DNA of 6,919 nucleotides from Gammaproteobacteria bacterium (GCA_023150055.1 JAKLLP010000112.1:1-6919), one strand, 5' to 3'; shown: positions 1 through 6,519, counted from the stretch's first letter. Notes: a model not told the origin generated them from the sequence alone. Translations and numbers: made by a program.

Positions 1-279
1 AATGGTGATCCGTGGGTCGGCCTGCAGGATGAGCACGAGTGCCACTGCCACCATGAGCTTGTCGGCGACCGGATCGAGAAATGCGCCGAACTCCGAGGTC
101 TGCCCCATCCGCCGGGCAAGATAACCGTCCAGCAGATCGGTGATGCAGGCCAACGTGAATACCATCGATGCCGCGGGACGCGACCATTCGCCGGGCCAGT
201 AGAACACCACGGCCACGGCGGGTATGGCGGCGATCCGCAGCCAGGTGAGCGCGGTGGCAACGTTGAGTTGTGGATACAT
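1..279 (-). CDS. pgsA: CDP-diacylglycerol--glycerol-3-phosphate 3-phosphatidyltransferase (PgsA), N-terminal part, cut by window edge
   Basis: PgsA is an inner-membrane enzyme that joins CDP-diacylglycerol and glycerol-3-phosphate into phosphatidylglycerophosphate, the committed step to phosphatidylglycerol and cardiolipin. Only the first 93 residues lie in the window. They contain the complete CDP-alcohol phosphatidyltransferase signature: D48, D51-G52, A55-R56, then G65, D69 and D73 with canonical spacing (AR-x8-G-x3-D-x3-D). Hydrophobic stretches at about residues 8-28, 38-50 and 75-87 fit the first membrane helices. The start MYPQLNVATALTWLRI aligns well with the short N-terminus of E. 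coli PgsA, which supports the ATG at 279. No strong Shine-Dalgarno sequence is seen. The gene lies 77 bases after uvrC on the same strand, the usual gammaproteobacterial order, and a TATAAT box in the gap suggests it can also be transcribed separately. PgsA is preferred over phosphatidylserine synthase or cardiolipin synthase because of this N-terminus and the uvrC neighbourhood. Confidence 0.93.
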   Translation of the reverse strand, partial: MYPQLNVATALTWLRIAAIPAVAVVFYWPGEWSRPAASMVFTLACITDLLDGYLARRMGQTSEFGAFLDPVADKLMVAVALVLILQADPRITI

Positions 280-327
280 CTGGAGACCAGTAAGGGATGC
301 TGTTGCCTGCGGCGCGTGCAGGGCTGG

Positions 328-333
328 ATTATA
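328..333 (-). promoter_or_regulatory. Candidate -10 box of a pgsA promoter
   Basis: Read on the minus strand, 333-328 is a perfect TATAAT, striking in such GC-rich sequence, and lies 48 bases before the pgsA ATG. A start of transcription near 321 would give a leader of about 42 bases. A TTGACG lies at 360-355, overlapping the uvrC stop codon, but the spacer would be 21 bases, longer than the usual 16-18, so the -35 is doubtful. A weak 5-bp hairpin (CCTGC/GCAGG, 306-322) falls in the presumed leader. Confidence 0.4.
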
Positions 334-356
334 CCGCCGCCAGGGGCCACTCGCCG

Positions 357-2207
357 TCAACCCTCACTGGCCACGGTATCGTGGAACTCGCCATAGACAC
401 GCTCGGCGAGCGAGCGGCTGATACCGGCGACCCGTTCGAGATCGGCCACACCCGCCCGGGCCACCCCCTGCAGTCCACCGAAATGCTGCAGGAGCGCCTT
501 GCGCCGTTTTGGCCCGAGCCCCGGAATCGACTCCAGCGCCGAACCGGACCGGGCCCGGCTGCGTTGCGCCCGGTGCCCGGTGATCGCAAAGCGATGTGCC
601 TCGTCGCGTATCTGTTGCACGAGCCGCAGGCCGGGCGAACCTGGTTCGAGGCCAAGCGGTCTGTCCTGGCCATGTCGATAGAGTCGCTCGGTACCGGGGC
701 GGCGCCCGGCCCCCTTGGCCACCGCCACCAGGGGCAAGGACGTGAGCCCGAGTTCGCCGAGAACCTCTGCGGCACGACTTAGCTGTCCGCGTCCGCCGTC
801 GATCAGGACCAGGTCGGGCGGCGCCAGCTCACCGCTGGCGACCCTGGCATACCGGCGTCTTACGGCCTGACCGATGGCGGCGTAATCGTCACCCGGCTCT
901 ACGTCGCGTACATTGAAGCGACGGTACTCGCCTTTCTGTGGCCCCGAGACGCGGTAGACCACACAGGAGGCGACCGTCTCGCCGCCCTGCGTGTGGCTGA
1001 TATCGAAGCACTCGATACGCTCCGGTGAGGTCGACAGCTGCAGCGACCGTGCCAGTTCGGCGAACTGCTCGGCGAGCGTGGCAGTGGCCGCCGCCCGCGA
1101 AGCCGCCGCCTGCCGGGCGTTGGTGAGCGCCATATCCACCCAGCGCCGCCTGGTGCCACGAACCCGCTGGCGCAGCGCCACGGGATGCCTGGCGAATTCC
1201 GCCAGCGCCTGCTCGAGCACTGCGGCGTCGGCGACCGACCCACGAATCAGGATCTCGGCGGGGGCGACATGCGCGAGGTAGTGCTGAACGAGAAACGCGT
1301 TCAGGACTTCATCCTCGGCCGTATCGGCAGCGTTGCGTGGGAAGAATACGCGGCAGCCGAGCACCCGCCCGGCACGAATCATGAGCAGTGCGACGGCGCA
1401 CTGTCCTTCCTGCCGGGCCATCGCCACGGCGTCCGTGTCGGTCGCGTCCGTGGCGGAGACGATCTGTTGCTCCTGTACGCGGCGCAGGTCGGCGATCTGG
1501 TCCCGATAGCGCGCCGCCCGTTCGAACTCCATCTCGTCGGCGCAACGCTCCATGCGTGCAACCAGCTCGGCGACCACGGCTTGATCCTGGCCCTCGACAA
1601 AACGGATGGCGTCATCGACGTCGCGGCGATACTCGGTCTCGCTGATGAGCCCGACGCACGGTCCGGAGCAGCGCCCGATCTGGTACTGCAGGCACGGGCG
1701 AGAGCGATTGGCGAAAAATATGTCGGTGCAATTGCGCAGGCGAAAAAGCTTCTGCAGTTGCTGAAGCACATGCCGGACGGCGCCCGCGTCGGGAAACGGA
1801 CCAATGAAGCGCTCTCCTCCACCACGGGAACCGCGGTGGAACTCGAAACGCGGAAATGGGTGTCGGGTCGTGACGCGGATATAGGGGTAACTCTTGTCGT
1901 CCCTCAGCACGACGTTGAAACGCGGCCGATGCTCCTTGATCAGGTTGTATTCGAGGAGCAGGGCCTCCTGCTCGGTGGCCGTCACGGTGACTTCGATGTG
2001 CGCCACTGCATGCAGCAGTGCCTGGGTCTTGGCATCGAGGCCCTTGCGACCGAAGTAACTGGCGACCCTGCGGCGCAGATTGCGTGCCTTGCCGACATAC
2101 AGGACATCGCCGCGCGCATCGAGCATGCGGTAGACGCCGGGCCGCGTGCTCAGGGTGCGAAGAAACTCGCGCGGATCAAAGCCTGCCTGTTCCGGCCCGT
2201 CACTCAT
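357..2207 (-). CDS. uvrC: Excinuclease ABC subunit C (UvrC)
   Basis: UvrC is the dual-incision endonuclease of UvrABC nucleotide excision repair; it cuts DNA on both sides of a lesion handed over by UvrA-UvrB. The 616-residue product is close to the E. coli length (610) and has all domains in order. The N-terminal GIY-YIG nuclease (about 20-100) keeps Y26, Y37, K40, R47, Y51 and E86. Four cysteines, C160, C172, C180 and C184, have the spacing of the UvrC 4Fe-4S ligands. A UVR motif for binding UvrB lies at about 198-245. The RNase H-like nuclease keeps D402 (ECFDISH), D470 (LIDGG) and H538 (RDEAHRF). Tandem helix-hairpin-helix DNA-binding motifs end the protein (about 558-606). Its ATG overlaps the stop of the upstream uracil-DNA glycosylase gene by 8 bases (ATGAGTGA), with an AGGG about 9 bases ahead, so translational coupling is likely. 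No LexA-type site is seen nearby. No catalytic residue is missing. Confidence 0.99.
   Translation of the reverse strand: MSDGPEQAGFDPREFLRTLSTRPGVYRMLDARGDVLYVGKARNLRRRVASYFGRKGLDAKTQALLHAVAHIEVTVTATEQEALLLEYNLIKEHRPRFNVVLRDDKSYPYIRVTTRHPFPRFEFHRGSRGGGERFIGPFPDAGAVRHVLQQLQKLFRLRNCTDIFFANRSRPCLQYQIGRCSGPCVGLISETEYRRDVDDAIRFVEGQDQAVVAELVARMERCADEMEFERAARYRDQIADLRRVQEQQIVSATDATDTDAVAMARQEGQCAVALLMIRAGRVLGCRVFFPRNAADTAEDEVLNAFLVQHYLAHVAPAEILIRGSVADAAVLEQALAEFARHPVALRQRVRGTRRRWVDMALTNARQAAASRAAATATLAEQFAELARSLQLSTSPERIECFDISHTQGGETVASCVVYRVSGPQKGEYRRFNVRDVEPGDDYAAIGQAVRRRYARVASGELAPPDLVLIDGGRGQLSRAAEVLGELGLTSLPLVAVAKGAGRRPGTERLYRHGQDRPLGLEPGSPGLRLVQQIRDEAHRFAITGHRAQRSRARSGSALESIPGLGPKRRKALLQHFGGLQGVARAGVADLERVAGISRSLAERVYGEFHDTVASEG
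1743..1767 (-). terminator. Weak terminator-like hairpin inside uvrC
   Basis: On the coding (minus) strand, GCTTC (1767-1763) pairs with GAAGC (1752-1748). Two further inner base pairs can form after an A-A mismatch. The stem is followed at once by five T (1747-1743). It falls on uvrC codons 147-155 and is in the direction of transcription. The stem is short, and these codons encode a well-conserved UvrC segment (LQQLQKLF), so chance is a real possibility. Confidence 0.25.
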
Positions 2208-2859
2208 CGAGCATCGCCCTGGCGCGCGCGAACACGGCGGTAAACATCGCCGCCGTCAGCCGGCGGGTCTGCGTGTTGTAGCGGCTGCAGTGATAGCTGT
2301 CGATGAGCCGCAGGCCCGGGTTCAGTGCATGCAGCCGGCCATGGCCGAAGGGATGCAGCGCCGCAGGACGGTCCGTGGCGCGCAGCACCGCACCGTGCGC
2401 GATATTGCCGAGCGCCATGACCAGGGCCCCCGGCGGCAGGCCGGCGATTTCCTCGCGCAGGTAACCGTTGCAGGTGCGCACCTCCGCGGCAACGGGTTTG
2501 TTCTGCGGGGGCACGCAACGCACTGCGTTGGTGATGCGGCAGTCCCGCAGCCGCAACTCATCATCGGCCGCCCTGCTCTGCGGATGGCTCGAGAACCCGA
2601 AATCGAACAGCGTCCGGTAGAGCAGGATGCCGGCGAAGTCACCAGTAAAAGGCCTGCCCGTGGCATTGGCGCCATGCAGTCCCGGGGCAAGCCCGACGAT
2701 CAGCAGTCTCGCATGCGCATCGCCAAAGGATGGAACCGGGCGCGAGTGATAGCCAGGGAACTGCCGGCGACTTTCCGAGAGAAATTCCGCCAGCCTCGGA
2801 CAGCGGCGGCAGTCGATGCGGAACGAGGCCCCGGGGGCCCCGCCGGTGTCAGGCGGCAC
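2200..2859 (-). CDS. Family 5 uracil-DNA glycosylase (UDGb), iron-sulfur type
   Basis: The product removes uracil, and in characterised family members other deaminated bases such as hypoxanthine, from DNA to start base-excision repair. The 219-residue protein has the family 5 layout. C17 and C20 (CRRC), C115 (NAVRC) and C130 are placed like the four 4Fe-4S ligands of Thermus thermophilus UDGb. The active-site loop GLAPGLHGANATGRPFTGD spans 56-74. D74, N120 (PPQNKP) and H190 (SYHCSRYNTQT) match the D75, N120 and H190 of the Thermus enzyme as I recall them. The presence of D74 and the SYHxSRxNTQT ending separate it from family 4 (UDGa). The start is GTG at 2859, the only plausible one before C17. 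It overlaps the end of the upstream DAHP synthase gene by 11 bases, and the 3' end overlaps uvrC by 8, so all three appear to be one coupled transcription unit. It has no relation to the classical ung family. Confidence 0.95.
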   Translation of the reverse strand: MPPDTGGAPGASFRIDCRRCPRLAEFLSESRRQFPGYHSRPVPSFGDAHARLLIVGLAPGLHGANATGRPFTGDFAGILLYRTLFDFGFSSHPQSRAADDELRLRDCRITNAVRCVPPQNKPVAAEVRTCNGYLREEIAGLPPGALVMALGNIAHGAVLRATDRPAALHPFGHGRLHALNPGLRLIDSYHCSRYNTQTRRLTAAMFTAVFARARAMLDE

Positions 2860-4207
2860 GGCCGCCCCGGTCGGCTATCCGCATCGCCACTTCCATCGCC
2901 TGTTCATAGTTCAATCGCGGATCCACCTGGCTGCGATAGGCCTGATGCAGATCGGCTTCCGCCAGGCCACGGGCCCCGCCAAGGCACTCCGTCACGTGCT
3001 CGCCGGTCAATTCGAGGTGCACGCCGCCGAGATAAGTACCCTGTTCCCTGTGAATACGGAAGGCATCCTCGAGCTCCTTCAGGATACGGTCGAAGCGCCG
3101 TGTCTTGATCCCCGACTGCAGCACCTCGGTGTTCCCGTGCATGGGATCACACATCCACAGCACCGTCGCCTTCTCCGCGCGGACGATCTCGATGAACTCC
3201 TGCAGCTTGCCATCGATACGTTCCGTACCCAGGCGATGAATCAACGCCAGTCGGCCCGGGACGTTTTCCGGGTTCAGTACCCTGATCAGTTCACGCAGCT
3301 CATCGGCCGTCACCGCAGGTCCGATCTTGACCCCGACGGGATTGGCTATGCCACGAAAGTACTCGACATGCGCCCCGTCCGTGGCGGCCGTGCGCGCGCC
3401 GATCCAGGGGCAGTGAGTCGTCAGGTTGTACCAGGCCCCTCGGTGTTTCAGGAACCGGGTCTGGGCCTGTTCGTAATACAGATTGAGCCCCTCGTGTGAT
3501 GTAAAAAAATCCACGCGCCGGGCTTCGTGGATCTTCGTGCCGGTGATGGACTCGAAAAAATCCAGCCCATCGGAGACTCGCTGCACCAGCTCGTGATAGC
3601 GGTCCGCCATCGGCGAGTGGCTGACGAATGCCAGGTCCCAGTTCTCCGGGTGATGCAGATCGGCAAATCCGCCGTCGATCAGCGATCGGACGAAGTTCAG
3701 GGTCAACGCAGCGCGCTCGTAGCCGCGCAGCATCAGCTCCGGATCGGGCTCGCGGTCCGGCCCGGTGAAAGCGCTGCGGTTGACCAGGTCGCCGCGATAG
3801 CTCGGCAGCGAAATACCATCGCGTGTTTCGGCATCGTCCGACCGCGGCTTGGCGTACTGACCAGCCATTCGACCAAGGCGCACCACGGGACGTTTCAGAC
3901 CGGCAATGATCACCACACTCATCTGCAGGAGGATCTTGAGTTTCTGCACCAGGTTCTCCGAGGTGCAGTCATCGAAGGTCTCCGCGCAGTCCCCGCCCTG
4001 CAGCACGAATACCCGGCCCTGCTGGGCGGCAGCGATCCTCTCCCGCAGTGCTTCGACCTCCCAGCTGGTGACGAGTGGTGGCAGCCTGCCGAGCCGGGCC
4101 AGGACGTCGTGCAGGCGCTCCCGGTCGTGGTACCGTGGAATCTGGGCGAGTCGCCGGGTTTGCCAGCTCTCTGGGCTCCAGGGCCCGGTGAGGGTTTCAG
4201 TTGGCAT
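2849..4207 (-). CDS. 3-deoxy-7-phosphoheptulonate (DAHP) synthase, class II
   Basis: The enzyme condenses phosphoenolpyruvate with erythrose 4-phosphate in the cytoplasm, the first committed step of the shikimate pathway. It is the class II (plant and Mycobacterium AroG) type, not the E. coli AroF/G/H type. The 452-residue length is typical. The four metal ligands are present: C74 (QGGDCAE), H357 (DPMHGNT), E399 (HLELTG) and D429 (VDPRLN), spaced as C87, H369, E411 and D441 of M. tuberculosis AroG. Phosphate-binding R113, R272 (IGARTA), K294 (VKIGP) and R325 (IHRLG) are also recognisable. The segment after about residue 175 is full length, unlike the shortened PhzC form, so feedback by aromatic amino acids is possible. 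ATG at 4207 gives the usual start ahead of WSPESW. The frame stays open 80 codons further upstream, but that part is shadow sequence across the divergent nfeD start. No Shine-Dalgarno sequence precedes the ATG. It heads the operon with the uracil-DNA glycosylase and uvrC. Symbols aroG, aroF and aroA2 are used inconsistently for this class, so none is assigned. Confidence 0.97.
   Translation of the reverse strand: MPTETLTGPWSPESWQTRRLAQIPRYHDRERLHDVLARLGRLPPLVTSWEVEALRERIAAAQQGRVFVLQGGDCAETFDDCTSENLVQKLKILLQMSVVIIAGLKRPVVRLGRMAGQYAKPRSDDAETRDGISLPSYRGDLVNRSAFTGPDREPDPELMLRGYERAALTLNFVRSLIDGGFADLHHPENWDLAFVSHSPMADRYHELVQRVSDGLDFFESITGTKIHEARRVDFFTSHEGLNLYYEQAQTRFLKHRGAWYNLTTHCPWIGARTAATDGAHVEYFRGIANPVGVKIGPAVTADELRELIRVLNPENVPGRLALIHRLGTERIDGKLQEFIEIVRAEKATVLWMCDPMHGNTEVLQSGIKTRRFDRILKELEDAFRIHREQGTYLGGVHLELTGEHVTECLGGARGLAEADLHQAYRSQVDPRLNYEQAMEVAMRIADRGGRAA
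3503..3535 (-). terminator. Intrinsic-terminator-like hairpin with T7 tract inside the DAHP synthase gene
   Basis: On the coding (minus) strand, ATCCACG (3532-3526) and CGTGGAT (3515-3509) form a perfect 7-bp stem around a 10-base loop. The 3' arm runs directly into a T tract (T7 counting the final arm base, 3509-3503). The stem can grow to 10 bp by pairing AAG (3535-3533) with three of the T residues through one G-U pair. It covers DAHP synthase codons 225-235 (K225 to F235), orientated to act on its own transcript. T7 is the longest A/T homopolymer I see in the window and arises from TTT TTT codons for F234-F235. Shape and orientation are seen directly; any termination activity is inference. 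Confidence 0.4.
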
Positions 4208-4212
4208 GATGC

Positions 4213-4227
4213 AGGCTATTCTAGCCT
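4213..4227. promoter_or_regulatory. Perfect inverted repeat overlapping a candidate -10 box of the DAHP synthase operon
   Basis: AGGCTA (4213-4218) and TAGCCT (4222-4227) form a perfect 6-bp inverted repeat around TTC. On the minus strand the repeat contains TAGAAT (4223-4218), a 5 of 6 match to a -10 box. That would place the transcript start near 4211, about four bases before the DAHP synthase ATG, which lacks a Shine-Dalgarno sequence; a nearly leaderless message is therefore possible. No good -35 is found at 16-18 bases. The repeat could be an operator, or an RNA hairpin at the start codon if transcription begins further upstream. It lies in the 76-base gap shared with the divergent nfeD gene. 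Confidence 0.4.
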
Positions 4228-4283
4228 CTGATACGGTGTCACGGTCGCCCCCCAGGCGCCGGCTGCACGAGGGCAAGACCAAC

Positions 4284-5711
4284 ATGCGGCGAACTCCTTT
4301 CTCTGGTTTCCGGATCGCGCTCGCGGCCGCCGTGGCCGCGGTGAACGTTGGTCTCCTGGCCGCTGCGCTTGCCGATGCACCGCCCCAGGCTTCGCCGGGC
4401 GGCATCGCGCTGCGCCTGGAGATCCGTGGCGCCATCGGCCCGGCCACCAGCGACTACGTGCAGCGGGGCCTGCAACGGGCAGAAGGAAGCGGCGCACGTC
4501 TCGTCATCATCGAGATGGACACTCCCGGCGGACTCGACGCCGCGATGCGCGATATCAACAAGGCGATCCTGGGTTCCGCGGTTCCGGTGGCGACTTTCGT
4601 CTCGCCCCAGGGCTCACGGGCGGCAAGTGCCGGTACCTACATACTGTATGCGAGCCATATCGCTGCGATGGCTCCAGCGACGAGTCTCGGAGCGGCCACT
4701 CCAGTGCAGATCGGCGGCGGCCAGCCGGAGCAACCCGCGCCCACCGACGCAGAGCCTGAAGCGGCCGACAAGAGCGTCAAGGAGAAGCAGGACGACGAGA
4801 AGCCCGCCGCAGGCGGCTCCACCGCGATGGAGCGCAAAGCGGTCAACGATGCGGTGGCCTACATTCGCGGGCTCGCCGAGTTGCGTGGGCGCAATGCCGA
4901 CTGGGCCGAGCGTGCCGTGCGCGAAGCGGTAAGCCTGACCGCCGACGAGGCCGTCAAGGAGAACGTCGTCGATTTCATTGCCGAGGACATCCCGGACCTG
5001 TTGTCCTCGAGCCATGGTCGCACCGTTCGCGTGCAGGACCGGGAGACGACGCTGGCGACCGAGGGCCTGCAGGTCGAGCGGGTCGAACCCGACTGGCGCA
5101 CCAAGCTGCTGGCGACGATTACCGATCCGAACGTGGCTTACTTTCTCCTGCTGATCGGCATCTATGGACTCATCTTCGAAGGCTACAACCCGGGCGCCAT
5201 CGTGCCGGGTGTCGTCGGGGCCATTTGCCTGCTGCTCGCGCTGTTTGCCTTCCAGTTGCTGCCGGTCAACTATGCCGGGCTGGGGCTCATGCTGCTCGGT
5301 GTGATCCTGCTGGTCTCCGAGGCCTTTGTGCCGAGCTTCGGCATGCTCGGCATCGGCGGCATCGTGGCCTTCGTGTTTGGCTCCATCCTGCTTCTCGACA
5401 CCGACATACCGGGATTTTCGATCTCGCGGACTCTCATCGGCGGCGTCGGCCTCACCGCCGGAGCCGCCCTGCTCGGCATGATGATCATGCTGCTCAGGAT
5501 GCGCCAACGGCCCGTGGTGAGCGGCAGGGAGAGCATGATCGGTGCCACTGCCGAGGTGCTCGAGGACTTCGAAACCCAGGGTCCCGTCTTCGTGCACGGC
5601 GAGCGCTGGAACGCGCGCAGCGCCGAGCCCCTGAAGCGAGGCGATCGCGTGCGGATAACGGCCATCGATGGCCTGGAGCTGCACGTCGCGCCCCCAGGAC
5701 GCCAAGGTTGA
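4284..5711 (+). CDS. nfeD: Long-form NfeD membrane serine protease (ClpP-class domain plus NfeD/OB domain)
   Basis: The 475-residue protein belongs to the NfeD1b type, whose Pyrococcus member PH1510 is a Ser-Lys protease that cleaves its stomatin partner. A signal peptide (residues 1-30, AALA before D31) sends the N-terminal protease domain across the membrane. The ClpP/SppA-like domain (about 40-240) shows DTPGG (79-83), the nucleophile S115 in AASAGTYI, and K185 in [14 protein letters not shown] as the likely general base. A hydrophilic insert rich in Pro, Glu, Asp and Lys (about 146-179) separates serine and lysine. About five hydrophobic helices follow (near 284-300, 304-327, 330-347, 354-371, 383-404). 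An OB-fold NfeD domain ends the protein (about 409-469, with HGERWNA and GDRVRI). ATG 4284 was chosen because it starts the signal peptide and has GAGGG at 4269-4273; GTG at 4236 in frame is a less likely start. The partner slipin gene follows after 34 bases. The natural role in bacteria is uncertain; membrane quality control is the usual inference. Confidence 0.93.
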   Translation: MRRTPFSGFRIALAAAVAAVNVGLLAAALADAPPQASPGGIALRLEIRGAIGPATSDYVQRGLQRAEGSGARLVIIEMDTPGGLDAAMRDINKAILGSAVPVATFVSPQGSRAASAGTYILYASHIAAMAPATSLGAATPVQIGGGQPEQPAPTDAEPEAADKSVKEKQDDEKPAAGGSTAMERKAVNDAVAYIRGLAELRGRNADWAERAVREAVSLTADEAVKENVVDFIAEDIPDLLSSSHGRTVRVQDRETTLATEGLQVERVEPDWRTKLLATITDPNVAYFLLLIGIYGLIFEGYNPGAIVPGVVGAICLLLALFAFQLLPVNYAGLGLMLLGVILLVSEAFVPSFGMLGIGGIVAFVFGSILLLDTDIPGFSISRTLIGGVGLTAGAALLGMMIMLLRMRQRPVVSGRESMIGATAEVLEDFETQGPVFVHGERWNARSAEPLKRGDRVRITAIDGLELHVAPPGRQG

Positions 5712-5734
5712 AACCTTCCGGAATGCAAACCACT

Positions 5735-5738
5735 GGAG
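5735..5738 (+). promoter_or_regulatory. Ribosome binding site of the slipin gene
   Basis: GGAG lies 7 bases before the ATG at 5746. This fixes the start there (or at the adjacent ATG at 5749) rather than at the in-frame ATG at 5668, which lies inside nfeD and would add 26 hydrophilic residues before the membrane anchor. Confidence 0.75.
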
Positions 5739-5745
5739 ACTGTCG

Positions 5746-6519
5746 ATGATGACCATTCTGTTGCCTCTCCTCGTCGCCGTGCTGCTGCTCATCTTCAGCA
5801 GCATCAAGATCCTGAAGGAGTACGAGCGGGGCGTGACCTTCACGCTCGGCCGTTTTACCGGCGTCAAGGGACCCGGGATCATCATCGTGATTCCCGTCAT
5901 CCAGCAGATTGTCCGCGTCGACCTGCGGGTCATAGTCCTCGACGTGCCGAGCCAGGACGTCATTTCACGCGACAACGTTTCAGTCAAGGTCAACGCGGTG
6001 ATCTATTTCCGCATCGTCGATCCGGAGCGGGCGGTCATCCAGGTGGCCAACGTGTTCGAGGCGACCAGCCAGCTGGCACAGACGACGCTTCGTTCCGTGC
6101 TCGGACAGCATGAACTCGACGAGATGCTCGCCGAGCGGGACAAGATGAATGCCGATATTCAGAACATCCTCGATCGGCAGACCGATGCCTGGGGAATCAA
6201 GGTATCCAACGTGGAAATCAAGCACGTCGATCTGAACGAAAACATGATTCGGGCCATTGCGGCGCAGGCCGAAGCAGAGCGCTCCCGCCGCGCCAAGGTC
6301 ATTCATGCCGAGGGCGAGAAGCAGGCATCGGCTATGCTTGCCGAAGCAGCACGCATGCTGGCGTCGGAGTCCCAGGCGTTACAGTTGCGCTATCTGCAGA
6401 CCCTGACCGAGATCGCCAAGGACCGCACCAACACGATCGTCTTCCCCGTGCCTCTCGACATTCTCCAGAATCTGTTTGGCGGTCAGCGCGACCAAGGCAC
6501 ACCCTCGCGCCAGCCTTAG
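5746..6519 (+). CDS. Slipin family SPFH protein (bacterial stomatin homologue)
   Basis: This is a membrane-anchored scaffold protein of the stomatin/prohibitin (SPFH) superfamily, partner of the NfeD protease encoded just upstream. In 257 residues it has an N-terminal membrane anchor (about 3-20) followed at once by the SPFH domain: [14 protein letters not shown] (24-37), GPG (42-44), [18 protein letters not shown] (76-93), and [19 protein letters not shown] (107-125). The helical region with [20 protein letters not shown] (173-192) is typical of the oligomerising coiled coil. A hydrophobic C-terminal segment, [13 protein letters not shown] (228-240), sits where Pyrococcus PH1511 is cut by its NfeD protease PH1510. 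Length and sequence match the short slipin type rather than the roughly 300-residue QmcA type that pairs with short NfeD. It is the second gene of the operon, 34 bases after nfeD. The last dozen residues ([13 protein letters not shown]) are polar and probably disordered. The precise physiological function is unknown. Confidence 0.96.
   Translation: MMTILLPLLVAVLLLIFSSIKILKEYERGVTFTLGRFTGVKGPGIIIVIPVIQQIVRVDLRVIVLDVPSQDVISRDNVSVKVNAVIYFRIVDPERAVIQVANVFEATSQLAQTTLRSVLGQHELDEMLAERDKMNADIQNILDRQTDAWGIKVSNVEIKHVDLNENMIRAIAAQAEAERSRRAKVIHAEGEKQASAMLAEAARMLASESQALQLRYLQTLTEIAKDRTNTIVFPVPLDILQNLFGGQRDQGTPSRQP

Noticed and set aside
297..782. Plus-strand frame of 161 codons over the pgsA-uvrC gap
   Set aside because: Most of it is antisense to the uvrC 3' end; no motif, and the region is explained by uvrC plus a 77-base gap.
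2092..2150. GIY-YIG motif as a sign of a homing endonuclease or mobile intron
   Set aside because: It is the normal N-terminal nuclease domain of UvrC and is followed by all other UvrC domains in one frame.
1185..2243. 352-codon plus-strand open frame opposite uvrC
   Set aside because: It is entirely antisense to uvrC, which has complete catalytic motifs; no family resemblance and no convincing ribosome binding site.
2146..3108. 320-codon plus-strand open frame across the uvrC, UDG and DAHP synthase junctions
   Set aside because: It spans three genuine genes on the other strand and has composition typical of shadow frames.
3549..3575. A6 run at 3555-3560 as a second terminator in the DAHP synthase gene
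   Set aside because: On the coding strand no stem of more than 4 bp directly precedes the T6 tract.
4201..4206. TTGGCA as a -35 box for nfeD
   Set aside because: No -10-like hexamer occurs at 16-18 bases; the nearest AT-rich hexamers are 10 or 21 and more bases away.
2816..4231. Plus-strand frames of 227 and 234 codons opposite the DAHP synthase gene (2816-3499 and 3527-4231)
   Set aside because: Both are antisense to a gene with all metal ligands intact; the gaps in these frames and lack of motifs show they are incidental.
3906..4283. 126-codon N-terminal extension of the nfeD frame
   Set aside because: It lies antisense to the DAHP synthase N-terminus and would bury the signal peptide inside the protein; ATG 4284 has a GAGGG site and starts the signal sequence.
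4208..4447. 80-codon N-terminal extension of the DAHP synthase frame
   Set aside because: It would run through the divergent promoter region and the nfeD signal peptide; the family start ahead of WSPESW fits the ATG at 4207.
4614..5993. 459-codon minus-strand open frame opposite nfeD and the start of the slipin gene
   Set aside because: It crosses two well-supported plus-strand genes and its product is rich in His, Arg, Asp and Gln without recognisable domains, typical of antisense frames in GC-rich genes.
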